Source: Planctomycetaceae bacterium
GTDB lineage: Bacteria > Planctomycetota > Planctomycetia > Pirellulales > Pirellulaceae
NCBI GenBank assembly: GCA_005778405.1
Contig: SXOA01000153.1
Span: 1 to 64,000, forward strand
Reading direction: 5' to 3'
Length of the DNA stretch: 64,000 bases
A program made the translations under genes and the position numbers. Shown piece by piece: positions 1 through 8,879 of the stretch. Positions within the stretch are counted from its first letter, which is position 1; every line of letters begins with the position of its first letter. Under the pieces are notes generated by a model. It was not told where the DNA came from. It did not search any database and saw only the letters and a program-made list of their open reading frames with translations.

Positions 1-509
1 ACCTCGACCTCTGGGCCCGCGACTCGCTGGAACGGGCCCTCCAGGAGTTCGAAGGGACCGTCCTCTTCGTCAGCCACGACCGCTACTTCCTCAACCAGGT
101 CGCCACCAAACTCCTCGTCGTCGAGCCCGGCCGCTTCCGCGTCATCGACGGCAACTACGACACCTACCTCCACCTCGTCAAACAAGGTCTCGCCAAAGAC
201 GCCCGCGCCTCCGTCGCCGAAAGGAGGTCCGGCCTTGATAAATCGTCCACTGATGACGACGCCAAGGATAAACGTCCGCCGAAAGATCGCCGCAAACGCA
301 AGTTCCCTTACCGAAAACTCGCGGCCATCGAAGCCGAAATCGCCCAGCGCGAAGCCCGTCTCAACGAGCTCCACGATCTCTTCGCCGACCCCGAGGTCCA
401 CAAGGACGGCAGCCGAGTCAAGACCCTCAAAGCGGAGCTCACCGACCACGAAGCCGCGCTGCCGCTGCTCTACGAGCATTGGGAAGAGGCCAGTGAGTTG
501 AACACGTAG
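1..509 (+). CDS. ABC-F family ATP-binding protein, C-terminal part (5' end outside window)
   Basis: The open frame begins at base 3 and runs to TAG at 507-509, giving the last 168 residues of a protein that starts before the window. The visible sequence has the end of the second nucleotide-binding domain: a D-loop-like LDLWARDSLE, then the switch region LFVSHDRYFLNQVA. This is followed by the GNYDTYL segment typical of the ABC-F end, and a charged C-terminal tail with a coiled-coil-like stretch (KLAAIEAEIAQREARLNEL). ABC-F proteins (Uup/EttA/ABCF group) are soluble ATPases that act on ribosomes; the coiled-coil tail resembles Uup more than EttA, but the subgroup cannot be settled without the rest. 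It converges on the next gene and ends inside a long inverted repeat. Confidence 0.85.
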   Translation, partial: LDLWARDSLERALQEFEGTVLFVSHDRYFLNQVATKLLVVEPGRFRVIDGNYDTYLHLVKQGLAKDARASVAERRSGLDKSSTDDDAKDKRPPKDRRKRKFPYRKLAAIEAEIAQREARLNELHDLFADPEVHKDGSRVKTLKAELTDHEAALPLLYEHWEEASELNT

Positions 510-608
510 CCGCACGCGGCCCGCGTGCTGGCTGCTTCCATGCGGACGTGCATCTTCCGCCAGCACATCGCTCAAGAAGCCGACACGCGAGGCCGCGTGT
601 GGCTACGT
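504..608. repeat. Long inverted repeat between convergent genes
   Basis: Arms at 504-521 and 591-608 are complementary with one mismatch over 18 bases, and a further CGCGTG/CACGCG pairing sits just inside. It spans the stop codons of the two convergent genes, so it could act as a bidirectional terminator. The form, a palindrome built around GTAGCC(G/A)CACGCGGCC, also fits a dispersed intergenic repeat. Confidence 0.7.
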
Positions 609-3118
609 TACCGCTCGCACTCCCGCAACAACGCCTCGTACTTATCCTGCCAAACTGTGCCAGAGAGTCCCGGCGGCAGTTCCAGCGTGTAGCGGAGCAC
701 GGCTGCGGCATCTTTCCTTTCGCCGAGCTTGAACTGAGCCAGGGCGACGGAGTATTTCGCCTTGAACCAGAGCTCGTCGCGAGGCTTGGCGCGGGACAGG
801 ATGCGACGCCACTGGTCGAGCGCTTGTTTGACGGAAACTGCATCGCCGGCGAGGAGCAAATCGGCGTAGCTTTCCTGGATGGAGGCGCTGTTGGGATTCT
901 CCTTGGCGAGAGCCGAGAAGGCAGTCAGGGCTTCGGCTCGCTTGCCCGTTGCTGCCAGTGCTTCGGCCCGGATGCGGGTGAGAGAGAGAGCCGCGGTTTT
1001 GGTCAGCTTCGAGCGCTGGGGCCAGAGCAGGTCAGCCGCTTGAAGCTGAATTCCCGCGATTTGCGGGCGAACATCCTTGCGCGAACGGCTGATGACGGCG
1101 GAAAGGCCGGCGAGCAAATCGAGAAGCTGCTCGGGAGATGCCTGGCCAATGCGGTCGAGCATGGCGAGCGCGTCGTCCCGCCGGCCGGATTGTCCGGCGA
1201 TGGCGAGCACGAGCTGCGACTGCACTTCGGTTTTCCAAGTGGGAGGGGCATTGCCGCTATTGTCGAGCGCTGTTTGCAAAATGCTCTCCGCCTGGCGGTA
1301 CTTATCGGGGCGATAATCGAGCCAGGCTTTCGCCATTTCCAGCGCCGCGAGCCGATCCGTGGCTGTCCACTTTTCCGGCAACTTGTTTTCCGTGCCAACG
1401 ATGGCCGCTTCGAACCAGTTGGCCGCCCGCTCCGCTTCCACGTCGGTCTTCTTGCCCGCGGCAGCGAGGGAACGCAGGTGCTCTTGCCAACAGGGAGCGA
1501 CGGCAGCGACGGCAGCGGGAAAGTGGAGTGATTCGCGCGTGATGCCGGCAAAGGCTTCAATCGCCCCGGCCCATTCTTTCCGTCCCGCGTGCCATTTGCC
1601 GAGCCACAGGCGGGCCTGAGCGGCGGATTCGGTCTCGGGCCAGGTGGCGATCTGCTCGGCGAGCATCGCGACATAGGTTTGTTCCGCCTCCGCGTCTTGG
1701 ACCGCTGCCTTGGCTTCGTTCCAAGCACCTCGCAGATGGGCCGCCGCCGCCTCCTTGTGCAAGGGAAGCGCCACCGCCAGCGCCCGGAACCGCCGGGCTG
1801 CTTCCGCGTGTCGCTGCCGCTGCTCTTGCACCAGAGCCGCTTTGAACGCCAATTCAAACCCCCCGGCAGCATTGCCTCCGGCGCGGGCCTGCTCCGCCGC
1901 TTGATCATAAGCGGCGATGGCCTGGTCGAATTCCTTCTTGAGATAGAGGTTGTCAGCCGCCCGGCTGAGGATTTCGGTCCCCGCGCCGGCTCCGCCCGGC
2001 TGGGAGCGGATGAGAAGCTGGTCGGCTCGGCGGCCCCAGTAGGGACCATGCGTCTCGTTTAGGAACTTCGCCAAATCAACGGTCCGCTCCTGAAAATTCT
2101 TGGCGGAGGCATCGTTCTTGGCCTGGGAAGCTTTCCTCCAAAGAACCAGCAGTGCTTCGAAGATTGCGAAGTCCAAGTCGGCGGATGTTACGCCCTCGAT
2201 AGTCCTTCCCGGCTTGAGAATCTCCTGCGCCTGACTCAGGTCATTCGCGGCGAGCTCGACTCGGATTGCTTCGGCCCGAGCCCGCAAGCGAGTGGCCGGC
2301 TCCACACTATCTTGGTCCAATTGCACGAGCTGCTCCTGCGCCACATCCAGATTGCCTAGCAATCGCTGGCAAATCGCCAGGTCCAGTCGAATCTGCCAGG
2401 CGAGCGGCTCCTCGGGTACGAGGACGGTGAGTGGCTGTTGCAACAACTCGCTGGCCCGCGTCAGCCCGGCCACCTGGTCGGCACTCTTGGCGTCATAGAG
2501 CAGGGCCTGATTACGATACGCCCGTGCAAGCTGATGCATCGTGTTGTGCTGGAGCGAAGCGAGCTCTTCGGCGGTCAGCTCTTCCGGTTTGAGTTGCCCG
2601 CGGCGGCGGAGAGGAATCTCGCGGCTCAATTCCTTGTCGAGGTCGGCCAGCAGTTTGGTGGCATCGCGGAGAGCCTGGCGAGCGGACTCCAGGGCGTCGG
2701 GATCGGCGGCACCGGCTTCCAGCTCCTGCCTGGCGAGCTCGCCTTGTGCCAGCAGGGTCAGGGCGTCCTGCATGCGGATGAGGATTCCCCGCGGATGTTG
2801 CGGGCTCTGCCGCTGGAACTGCGCTGCGGCGGTGCGGGCCAGCTTCCACAATTCCTGGCGCTCGTCCGGAGGGGAGTTGGCGGCATGTAGGGCATACGTG
2901 CGGATCAGCTCCTCGGCCAGATCACCCTGCAACACCGGCGAAAGCTGCGTCCCCGCCAGCCGCCCAGTGCAATACTTCTCCGCTAATTCAAACAGCCGGC
3001 GTTGACGGAGGCCATTGAGAAATCGCTCCTCTTCCTCGCCAGCTCGGCAAATCGCGGCGGCAAGCAAGCAGCCAGCGAGGATTGCCGGCAGGCGAATATG
3101 GCGAAACGGGAAATGCAT
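608..3118 (-). CDS. Secreted TPR-like repeat protein
   Basis: An 836-residue protein if translation starts at the ATG at 3118, where the sequence MHFPFRHIRLPAILAGCLL gives a normal signal peptide ending near CRAG; the longer ORF start at 3217 adds residues that do not look secreted. The mature part is almost entirely alpha-helical, Ala/Leu/Glu-rich, with repeated helix pairs such as NLYLKKEFDQAIAAYDQAAE and AEALTAFSALAKENPNSASI that fit tetratricopeptide repeats. TPR proteins are scaffolds; no catalytic motif is visible and no partner can be named. It is a single gene, convergent with the ABC-F gene and separated from the tRNA by about 300 bases. Confidence 0.75.
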   Translation of the reverse strand: MHFPFRHIRLPAILAGCLLAAAICRAGEEEERFLNGLRQRRLFELAEKYCTGRLAGTQLSPVLQGDLAEELIRTYALHAANSPPDERQELWKLARTAAAQFQRQSPQHPRGILIRMQDALTLLAQGELARQELEAGAADPDALESARQALRDATKLLADLDKELSREIPLRRRGQLKPEELTAEELASLQHNTMHQLARAYRNQALLYDAKSADQVAGLTRASELLQQPLTVLVPEEPLAWQIRLDLAICQRLLGNLDVAQEQLVQLDQDSVEPATRLRARAEAIRVELAANDLSQAQEILKPGRTIEGVTSADLDFAIFEALLVLWRKASQAKNDASAKNFQERTVDLAKFLNETHGPYWGRRADQLLIRSQPGGAGAGTEILSRAADNLYLKKEFDQAIAAYDQAAEQARAGGNAAGGFELAFKAALVQEQRQRHAEAARRFRALAVALPLHKEAAAAHLRGAWNEAKAAVQDAEAEQTYVAMLAEQIATWPETESAAQARLWLGKWHAGRKEWAGAIEAFAGITRESLHFPAAVAAVAPCWQEHLRSLAAAGKKTDVEAERAANWFEAAIVGTENKLPEKWTATDRLAALEMAKAWLDYRPDKYRQAESILQTALDNSGNAPPTWKTEVQSQLVLAIAGQSGRRDDALAMLDRIGQASPEQLLDLLAGLSAVISRSRKDVRPQIAGIQLQAADLLWPQRSKLTKTAALSLTRIRAEALAATGKRAEALTAFSALAKENPNSASIQESYADLLLAGDAVSVKQALDQWRRILSRAKPRDELWFKAKYSVALAQFKLGERKDAAAVLRYTLELPPGLSGTVWQDKYEALLRECER

Positions 3119-3424
3119 GACATCATTGTAAGCGCATGAGCGGTCGTAAAAGCACTTCTTGAATCGAGAAAGGAGCGGCGCGAGTGTAAACGCATCCGTT
3201 CTGAGTGGCAAACCCAATCTCGATCATGAAGCGATTATTTCCACGTAGCTCCTCAGGTGCACCTTCGCATCGGGGAGGTATTGAAACACCAGGGGAGTCA
3301 ATCAACACTTGTTTTCGCCAGGTTTCCAGCGGATTGCGAGCGGGTGGGGTGCTGTTAGAATTGAACACGTTCCACTCCTTCGATCCGGCAGGGATGCCTT
3401 TCCGAGGGGCGTAACCCAGGTCTC
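3119..3424. other. Intergenic stretch without a recognisable gene
   Basis: About 306 bases between the divergent TPR-like gene and tRNA-Arg. Short ORFs here have no recognisable protein character. It must hold promoters for both directions, but I could not pick a convincing -35/-10 pair. Confidence 0.5.
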
Positions 3425-3497
3425 GCCCTCGTAGCTCAGGGGATAGAGCACCGGTTTCCTAAACCGGGGGTCGCAGGTTCAAATCCTGCCGGGGGTA
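3425..3497 (+). tRNA. tRNA-Arg (anticodon CCT)
   Basis: A complete 73-base cloverleaf can be drawn. The acceptor is GCCCTCG paired with CGGGGGT and discriminator A. The D stem is GCTC/GAGC, the anticodon stem CCGGT/ACCGG with loop TTCCTAA, and the T stem GCAGG/CCTGC with loop TTCAAAT. The anticodon CCT reads the AGG arginine codon. CCA is not encoded (the genome continues with CTT). Confidence 0.96.
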
Positions 3498-3553
3498 CTT
3501 CTTCGCGTCCCAACTGCTCACTCGTCGCACCGCATTCATTGGAAGTACCTCTC

Positions 3554-6500
3554 ATGTTCCGCGCTTTGTTTGCTTTGTTGCTGGTCGCACTGAGCGGTTT
3601 GGCCTCGCTCGCCGCCGAGCCCAGCCCGCTGAAACTGCTGTTCCTCGGTGACCGTGGCCATCATCAGCCGGCGGCGCGGTTCAAGGAGCTGCAGCCGGTG
3701 ATGGCGGGGCGCAAGATTGAATTGGTGTACACGGAGAACGTCGGCGATTTGAATGCGGACACGCTGGGCAAATACGACGGCCTGCTGCTCTTCGCCAATA
3801 TCGACGAGATCAAGCCAGGGCAAGCGAAGGCGCTGCTGGATTATGTGGCTGGCGGCAAGGGGTTCATTCCACTGCACTGTGCGTCCTATTGCTTCAGGAA
3901 TAACGATGACGTGGTCGCTTTGATGGGGGGCCAGTTCCAGCGACATGGGACGGGGACCTTCCGTGTTTCGCCGACCGACGACGGGGCCAGGCACCCGCTG
4001 CTGCAAGGGTATAAGAGTTTTGAAAGTTGGGACGAGACCTACGTCCACACCAAGCACAACGAGAAGGACCGGACCGTTCTGGAATATCGCAACGAAGGGG
4101 AGAAGCGGGAGCCGTGGACGTGGGTTCGCACGCATGGCAAGGGGCGAGTTTTCTACACTGCCTGGGGGCACGATGAGCGGACCTGGGGAAACGCCGGTTT
4201 TCAGAATCTGGTCGAGCGCGGCATCCGCTGGGCCTGCGGCCAGGATGTGAGCGTGGTCCCGGCCTTCGCGGATAAGCCGGAGATGACGCCGCTGGCCAAG
4301 GACGTCAAGCCGTTCGAGTATGTGGAAGCCAACGTGCCGTTCTATCCCCCTGGTAAGAACTGGGGAACCATTGAAGAGGGAAAGCGGATGATGCAGCTGC
4401 CGCTTTCGCCCGAAGAATCGCTGAAGCACATCAGTGTCCCTGTCGGCATGGAAGTGAAACTCTTCGCCAGCGAGCCGATGATCGGCGGCAAGCCAATCTG
4501 CATGAACTGGGACGAAGCGGGCCGGCTCTGGATTTGCGAGACGATGGATTACCCGAATGAACTGCAGCCCAAGGGCAAAGGGCGGGACCGCATCCGCATC
4601 CTGGAGGACACCGACGGCGACGGCAAAGCGGACAAACACCATGTCTTCGCGGAGCAACTCAGTATCCCTTCCGCACTCACGTTCTATCGCGGCGGGGCCT
4701 TGGTGCAGGACGGCCGCGAGACAGTCTTCCTGAAAGACACCGACGGCGATGGCAAGGCCGACCTGCGGAAGGTGCTGGTCACCGGCTGGGGAATGGGGGA
4801 CACGCATGGTGGCGTCTCCAACTTCCAGTACGGCCTCGACAACTGGTATTACGCCATGCAGGGATACAACAACTCGACCCCCGTGCTAACCGACGGCACG
4901 CGCACCCAGTCGTTCCGCCAGGGGTTCTTCCGCTTCAAAGTCGCTGGCGAAGGGGAAAAGACCGCGGTGACGGAGATTGAATTCCTCCGCAGCACCAACA
5001 ACAACACCTGGGGCCTGGGGATCAGCGAGGAAGGGCTCATCTTTGGCTCGACGGCGAACGGCAACCCCAGCGAGTTCATGCCGATTCCTAACCGCTATTA
5101 CGAGAGCGTTCGCGGTTGGTCGGCGTCAGTCCTCAACGGCATCGCCGACGATAACCACTTCGAGCCGATCACCGAGAAAGTCCGCCAGGTGGACCATCAC
5201 GGCGGCTTCACCGCGGCTGCGGGGCACGCTCTCTACACCGCCCGCAACTACCCGCAGGAATACTGGAACCGCACCGCCTTCGTCTGCGAGCCGACCGGCC
5301 ACCTCGTCGCCACCTTCGTCATCCGCCCCGACGGCGCGGGGTTTAAGAGCAAGAACTCCTGGAACCTCTTCGCATCGAACGACGAATGGACCGCCCCCAT
5401 CATGGCCGAGGTCGGCCCCGACGGGAACGTCTGGGTCCTCGATTGGTACAACTACATCGTCCAGCACAACCCGACGCCCGCTGGCTTCCGCACCGGTCGC
5501 GGCGCGGCATATGAAAGCGAGTTGCGGGACAAGAAGCACGGGCGGATTTACCGAATAGTCCCCCGCGTTGTTGGGCAAGGGTCTCCTGACCCCAACAAGG
5601 CAGGCTGGAAGCCTGTCCCACTGACCAAAGCCACGCCCGATCAGCTTGTCAAAGCCCTGAAGAGCGACAACATGTTCTGGCGGAGGCACGCTCAAAGGTT
5701 GTTGATGGAGCAGCGTGACGAGCTCACGATAGACCAGCTGCTCGGAGACGGTGACGCGGCTGATATTAATGACTCTTCGCGTGTCATCCGCCGCGTAGCC
5801 CTCCTCGCGCTGCCGCCGAACGACAAATACACAGGAATGGTCTTGAAGAGCAAGTTGCTGGATGATCGCAATCCCCAGTTGCGATTGGCGGCGCTACTCA
5901 CGCTGGCGAACATGCCCGCGAATGAAGCGGCTGGGAAGCGACTCGCGGAAATCGTGCGGGACGGAAAAACGACCGGCGACCGCTGGATGGCGGATGCCTT
6001 GACCAGTGCCGCGGCAAAACATGATGTGGCATTTCTGACCGCACTTTTGGCCGCGAAACTTCCGGATGCAGACCCTCCAGCCTTCAAGATTGTCACCATC
6101 GTCGCCGAGCATTTTGCGCGCGGCAATCCCGCGGATAGCGTCGGCAAGCTGATCGCTGCGGTTCCGACATCAAACCCACAGATCGCAGAAGCTCTCCTCG
6201 AAGGCCTCGCCCGCGGCTGGCCGAAGGATAGGTCGGTTAAGCTGTCGGAGGACGAGGAAAAGGCTCTCCTCGCGGCCTTTGAGAAGGGAACGCCGAATAG
6301 TCGCAGTCGTCTGGTGACGCTCGCCAATCGCTGGGGGAACGAAAAGCTGGCCGCGCATGCCGCCGAGATAGCCAAGACGTTCCTGGCGACGATTGAGGAC
6401 GCCGAAAAATCCGACAAGGAGCGAGGAGAAGCAGCGATCCAGCTCATCACGTTCCGCAAGAGCGATGCGGAGGCTGCAGGGCAATTGCTGGAGCAGATAA

Positions 6501-7834
6501 CACCTCGGACTTCGCCGGAACTGGCTGCCGCGCTCGTTGATGCGGTGCGGCAGAGCGAGTCACCGGCTGTTGGAGCGGCGATTGTGGAGAAACTCGGTGT
6601 TTTTCTGCCGGCGGTGAAACAGGCAGCGATCAAGACGCTCCTGAGCCGCGGCGAATGGACGGGGAATCTGCTCGATGCCGTGGAAAGCGGCACAGTCCTG
6701 CCCGGCGAGCTATCCCTCGATCAAAAGCAGGCCCTGGCCACGCACCCCAGCCGGCAAGTTTCGGCGCGGGCCAAGACACTGCTGGCCAAATCCGGCGGAC
6801 TTCCCAATGCCGACCGGCAGAAGGTGCTCGACGAATTGCTGCCGCTGACGAAGAAGATGGGCGATGCGAAAGCCGGCAAGATTGTCTTCACCAAGACCTG
6901 CGCCAAGTGCCATCAGCATTCGGGCGAAGGAACCAAGGTCGGCCCGGACCTCACTGGCATGGCCGTCCATCCCAAGGCGGAACTGCTTACTCAAATCATC
7001 GACCCCAGCCGCAGCGTCGAGGGGAATTTCCGCGTCTATACCATCGCTACCTCCGACGGCCTGGTGATGAATGGCCTCCTGGCTTCCGAAAGCAAGACGG
7101 CGATTGACATCATCGATACGGAAGGAAAGAAGCAGACGATCCTCCGCGAGGACATCGAGAAGCTGATCCAGTCCACGAAGTCCCTGATGCCCGAAGGGTT
7201 TGAAAAACAAGTCTCGCAGCAGGAAATAACGGACCTCCTCGAGTTCCTCACCCAGCGGGGCAAGTACCTGCCAATTCCGCTGGCCAAGGCGGCGACGATC
7301 ATCAGCACCCGCGGCATGTTCTTTGATGATAACGGCCAGCTCGAGCGGCTGGTGTTCGACGACTGGAAGCCCAAAGTGTTCGACGGAGTGCCGTTCGTGC
7401 TGATCGATCCGCAGGAGGACCGGACGAAGAACGCGATCCTGCTCTACGGGCCGCAAGGGATCAAAGCACCGACGATGCCCAAGTCCGTCACGCTGCCCTG
7501 CAATGCTCCGGCCAAGGCGATTCACATGCTCTCCGGCGTCTCCGGCTGGGGTTTTCCCATTGGGCGGAAGGGCTCGGTGAGCATGATCGTGCGGCTCAAG
7601 TATGAGGATGGCAAGTCCGAAGACATCGAGCTGAAAAACGGAGAGCACTTCGCCGACTATATCCGCCGCGTGGACGTGCCGGAAAGCAAGTTCGCCTACC
7701 AGCTTCGCGGCCAACAGATTCGCTACCTGGCGGTGCATCCGTCGCGGAGAGAGACCATTAAGGAAATCGAGCTGGTCAAAGGCTCGGACGACTCCGCACC
7801 GGTGGTGATGGCGGTTACCGTGGAAGGGCCGTAA
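3554..7834 (+). CDS. ThuA / PVC-type heme-binding / HEAT / cytochrome c fusion protein
   Basis: A 1426-residue exported protein. I start it at ATG 3554 because MFRALFALLLVALSGLASL is a clean signal peptide. Domains in order: a ThuA (glutamine-amidotransferase-like) domain at about 20-235 (LKLLFLGDRGHH, PLHCASYCF, YTAWGHDERTWG); a PVC-type heme-binding-family beta-propeller at about 290-670 with calcium-loop-like DTDGDGKAD repeats; a helical HEAT-like region at about 690-1090; a c-type cytochrome domain with CAKCH at 1116-1120; and a C-terminal beta-rich region at about 1240-1426. Such giant proteins are characteristic of Planctomycetes and Verrucomicrobia and are inferred to be periplasmic sugar or alcohol oxidoreductases; the substrate is unknown. 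A dispersed repeat appears to be embedded in the coding sequence around residues 672-690. Confidence 0.9.
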   Translation: MFRALFALLLVALSGLASLAAEPSPLKLLFLGDRGHHQPAARFKELQPVMAGRKIELVYTENVGDLNADTLGKYDGLLLFANIDEIKPGQAKALLDYVAGGKGFIPLHCASYCFRNNDDVVALMGGQFQRHGTGTFRVSPTDDGARHPLLQGYKSFESWDETYVHTKHNEKDRTVLEYRNEGEKREPWTWVRTHGKGRVFYTAWGHDERTWGNAGFQNLVERGIRWACGQDVSVVPAFADKPEMTPLAKDVKPFEYVEANVPFYPPGKNWGTIEEGKRMMQLPLSPEESLKHISVPVGMEVKLFASEPMIGGKPICMNWDEAGRLWICETMDYPNELQPKGKGRDRIRILEDTDGDGKADKHHVFAEQLSIPSALTFYRGGALVQDGRETVFLKDTDGDGKADLRKVLVTGWGMGDTHGGVSNFQYGLDNWYYAMQGYNNSTPVLTDGTRTQSFRQGFFRFKVAGEGEKTAVTEIEFLRSTNNNTWGLGISEEGLIFGSTANGNPSEFMPIPNRYYESVRGWSASVLNGIADDNHFEPITEKVRQVDHHGGFTAAAGHALYTARNYPQEYWNRTAFVCEPTGHLVATFVIRPDGAGFKSKNSWNLFASNDEWTAPIMAEVGPDGNVWVLDWYNYIVQHNPTPAGFRTGRGAAYESELRDKKHGRIYRIVPRVVGQGSPDPNKAGWKPVPLTKATPDQLVKALKSDNMFWRRHAQRLLMEQRDELTIDQLLGDGDAADINDSSRVIRRVALLALPPNDKYTGMVLKSKLLDDRNPQLRLAALLTLANMPANEAAGKRLAEIVRDGKTTGDRWMADALTSAAAKHDVAFLTALLAAKLPDADPPAFKIVTIVAEHFARGNPADSVGKLIAAVPTSNPQIAEALLEGLARGWPKDRSVKLSEDEEKALLAAFEKGTPNSRSRLVTLANRWGNEKLAAHAAEIAKTFLATIEDAEKSDKERGEAAIQLITFRKSDAEAAGQLLEQITPRTSPELAAALVDAVRQSESPAVGAAIVEKLGVFLPAVKQAAIKTLLSRGEWTGNLLDAVESGTVLPGELSLDQKQALATHPSRQVSARAKTLLAKSGGLPNADRQKVLDELLPLTKKMGDAKAGKIVFTKTCAKCHQHSGEGTKVGPDLTGMAVHPKAELLTQIIDPSRSVEGNFRVYTIATSDGLVMNGLLASESKTAIDIIDTEGKKQTILREDIEKLIQSTKSLMPEGFEKQVSQQEITDLLEFLTQRGKYLPIPLAKAATIISTRGMFFDDNGQLERLVFDDWKPKVFDGVPFVLIDPQEDRTKNAILLYGPQGIKAPTMPKSVTLPCNAPAKAIHMLSGVSGWGFPIGRKGSVSMIVRLKYEDGKSEDIELKNGEHFADYIRRVDVPESKFAYQLRGQQIRYLAVHPSRRETIKEIELVKGSDDSAPVVMAVTVEGP
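5568..5620. repeat. Palindromic repeats embedded in a coding sequence
   Basis: Two palindromic units lie back to back inside the ThuA/heme gene: TTGTTGGG...CCCCAACAA (5568-5598) and the palindrome GCAGGCTGGAAGCCTG (about 5600-5615). The second unit recurs between genes at 40196-40217 and 46442-46500. The in-frame translation is VGQGSPDPNKAGWKPVPL, located in the linker between the propeller and the HEAT region. Confidence 0.7.
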
Positions 7835-7837
7835 CCT

Positions 7838-7886
7838 TGTAGTCCCGCCTTTAGGCGGCTCCGACGAACCGCCTGAAGGCGCAACT
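7838..7886. repeat. Paired palindromic repeat after the ThuA/heme gene
   Basis: Two hairpin units, CCGCCTTTAGGCGG (7845-7858) and CCGCCTGAAGGCG (7869-7881), form an overall inverted repeat directly after the stop codon. It may help end transcription, but there is no T-run. A related unit occurs at 46949-46976. Confidence 0.65.
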
Positions 7887-7905
7887 CCAAAAAGAAGGAC
7901 ATCCG

Positions 7906-8862
7906 ATGACTAATACAAATCTCCTCTCCCGTCGCGCCTTTCATTCCACCGCGCTGGCCGGTATCGCCGCAGCGAATCTCAGCTCCTTGATGGCTGAGGA
8001 CAAGAATGCATTCCCCAAAGGCACCTACGTCGATATGCACACGCATCTCGGCCAGACTTGGAACACCACGGTGCCGCTGACGGCGGAGGAGCTGCTCCGC
8101 TGGATGGACGCCCATAGCATCGCCCAGGCCGTGGTACTGCCGCTGTCGTCGCCGGAATCATCGAGCTACCTGATTACGACGGATTTTGTGCTCGCTCAAA
8201 CGGCCCCTTTCCGCGACCGGCTGATTCCCTTTTGCAGCATCGACCCGCGGACCAGCTACAGCGGCGGCCGGAAGGGGCTCGTCGAGATGCTGAAGAAGTA
8301 CGTCGACGCCGGGGCCAAAGGTTTTGGCGAGCATAAGCCGGGAATCGCCTTCGACGACCCGCGGAGTATGGAAATTTACGCCGCGTGCGCGGAGCTCAAG
8401 CTACCGCTGCTCTTCCACATCGACAACCAGCGGAACCTCGACAAGCCGGGATTGCCCGGCCTGGCGAAGGCGCTCGAAGCCAACCCCGGCTGCAATTTCA
8501 TCGGCCATGGTCCCGGCTGGTGGGCCAGCATCAGCGGCGGCATCAGTGAAGCCGACTTCGGCGGTTATCCCAAGGGGAAAGTCGCGCCGGGGGGAGCGAT
8601 GGACGCCTTGATGGAGAAATACCCCAACATTTACGCCGACCTCTCCGCCGGAAGCGGCGCGGGAGCCATCAGCCGCGATCTCGATTTCGGCCGCGAGTTT
8701 TTGATCCGCCGCCAAGACCGAATCATGTTCGGCACCGACTTTCTGGCCCCCAAGCAGGGTGTGCCACAATTCGAACTCTTTGAGCAGCAGCTCAAGCTGC
8801 CAGCCGAAGTGCAGGCCAAGATCTTCCGGGACAATGCCCGGCGGGTGCTGGGGTTGGCGTAG
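7906..8862 (+). CDS. Tat-exported amidohydrolase family protein
   Basis: A 318-residue protein beginning with a twin-arginine-type leader (LSRRAFHSTALAGIAAANL) after GGACATCCG at the ATG. The metal-binding HxH motif of the amidohydrolase-2 superfamily is seen at residues 45-47 (YVDMHTHLG). Later family landmarks are FIGHGPGWW (metal-binding His) and MFGTDFLAP (metal-binding Asp). The fold is a TIM barrel with a metal site, acting on C-N, C-O or C-C bonds; the substrate cannot be read from the sequence. It follows the ThuA/heme gene by about 70 bases in the same direction, so the two may share a transcript and a periplasmic catabolic role (inference). Confidence 0.85.
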   Translation: MTNTNLLSRRAFHSTALAGIAAANLSSLMAEDKNAFPKGTYVDMHTHLGQTWNTTVPLTAEELLRWMDAHSIAQAVVLPLSSPESSSYLITTDFVLAQTAPFRDRLIPFCSIDPRTSYSGGRKGLVEMLKKYVDAGAKGFGEHKPGIAFDDPRSMEIYAACAELKLPLLFHIDNQRNLDKPGLPGLAKALEANPGCNFIGHGPGWWASISGGISEADFGGYPKGKVAPGGAMDALMEKYPNIYADLSAGSGAGAISRDLDFGREFLIRRQDRIMFGTDFLAPKQGVPQFELFEQQLKLPAEVQAKIFRDNARRVLGLA

Positions 8863-8879
8863 AAGGGAGAGTTCTTCCC

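Noticed and set aside
3425-3554. tRNA-Arg as an attachment site of an integrated element
   Set aside because: No integrase or phage gene follows and no repeat of the tRNA 3' end was noticed downstream.
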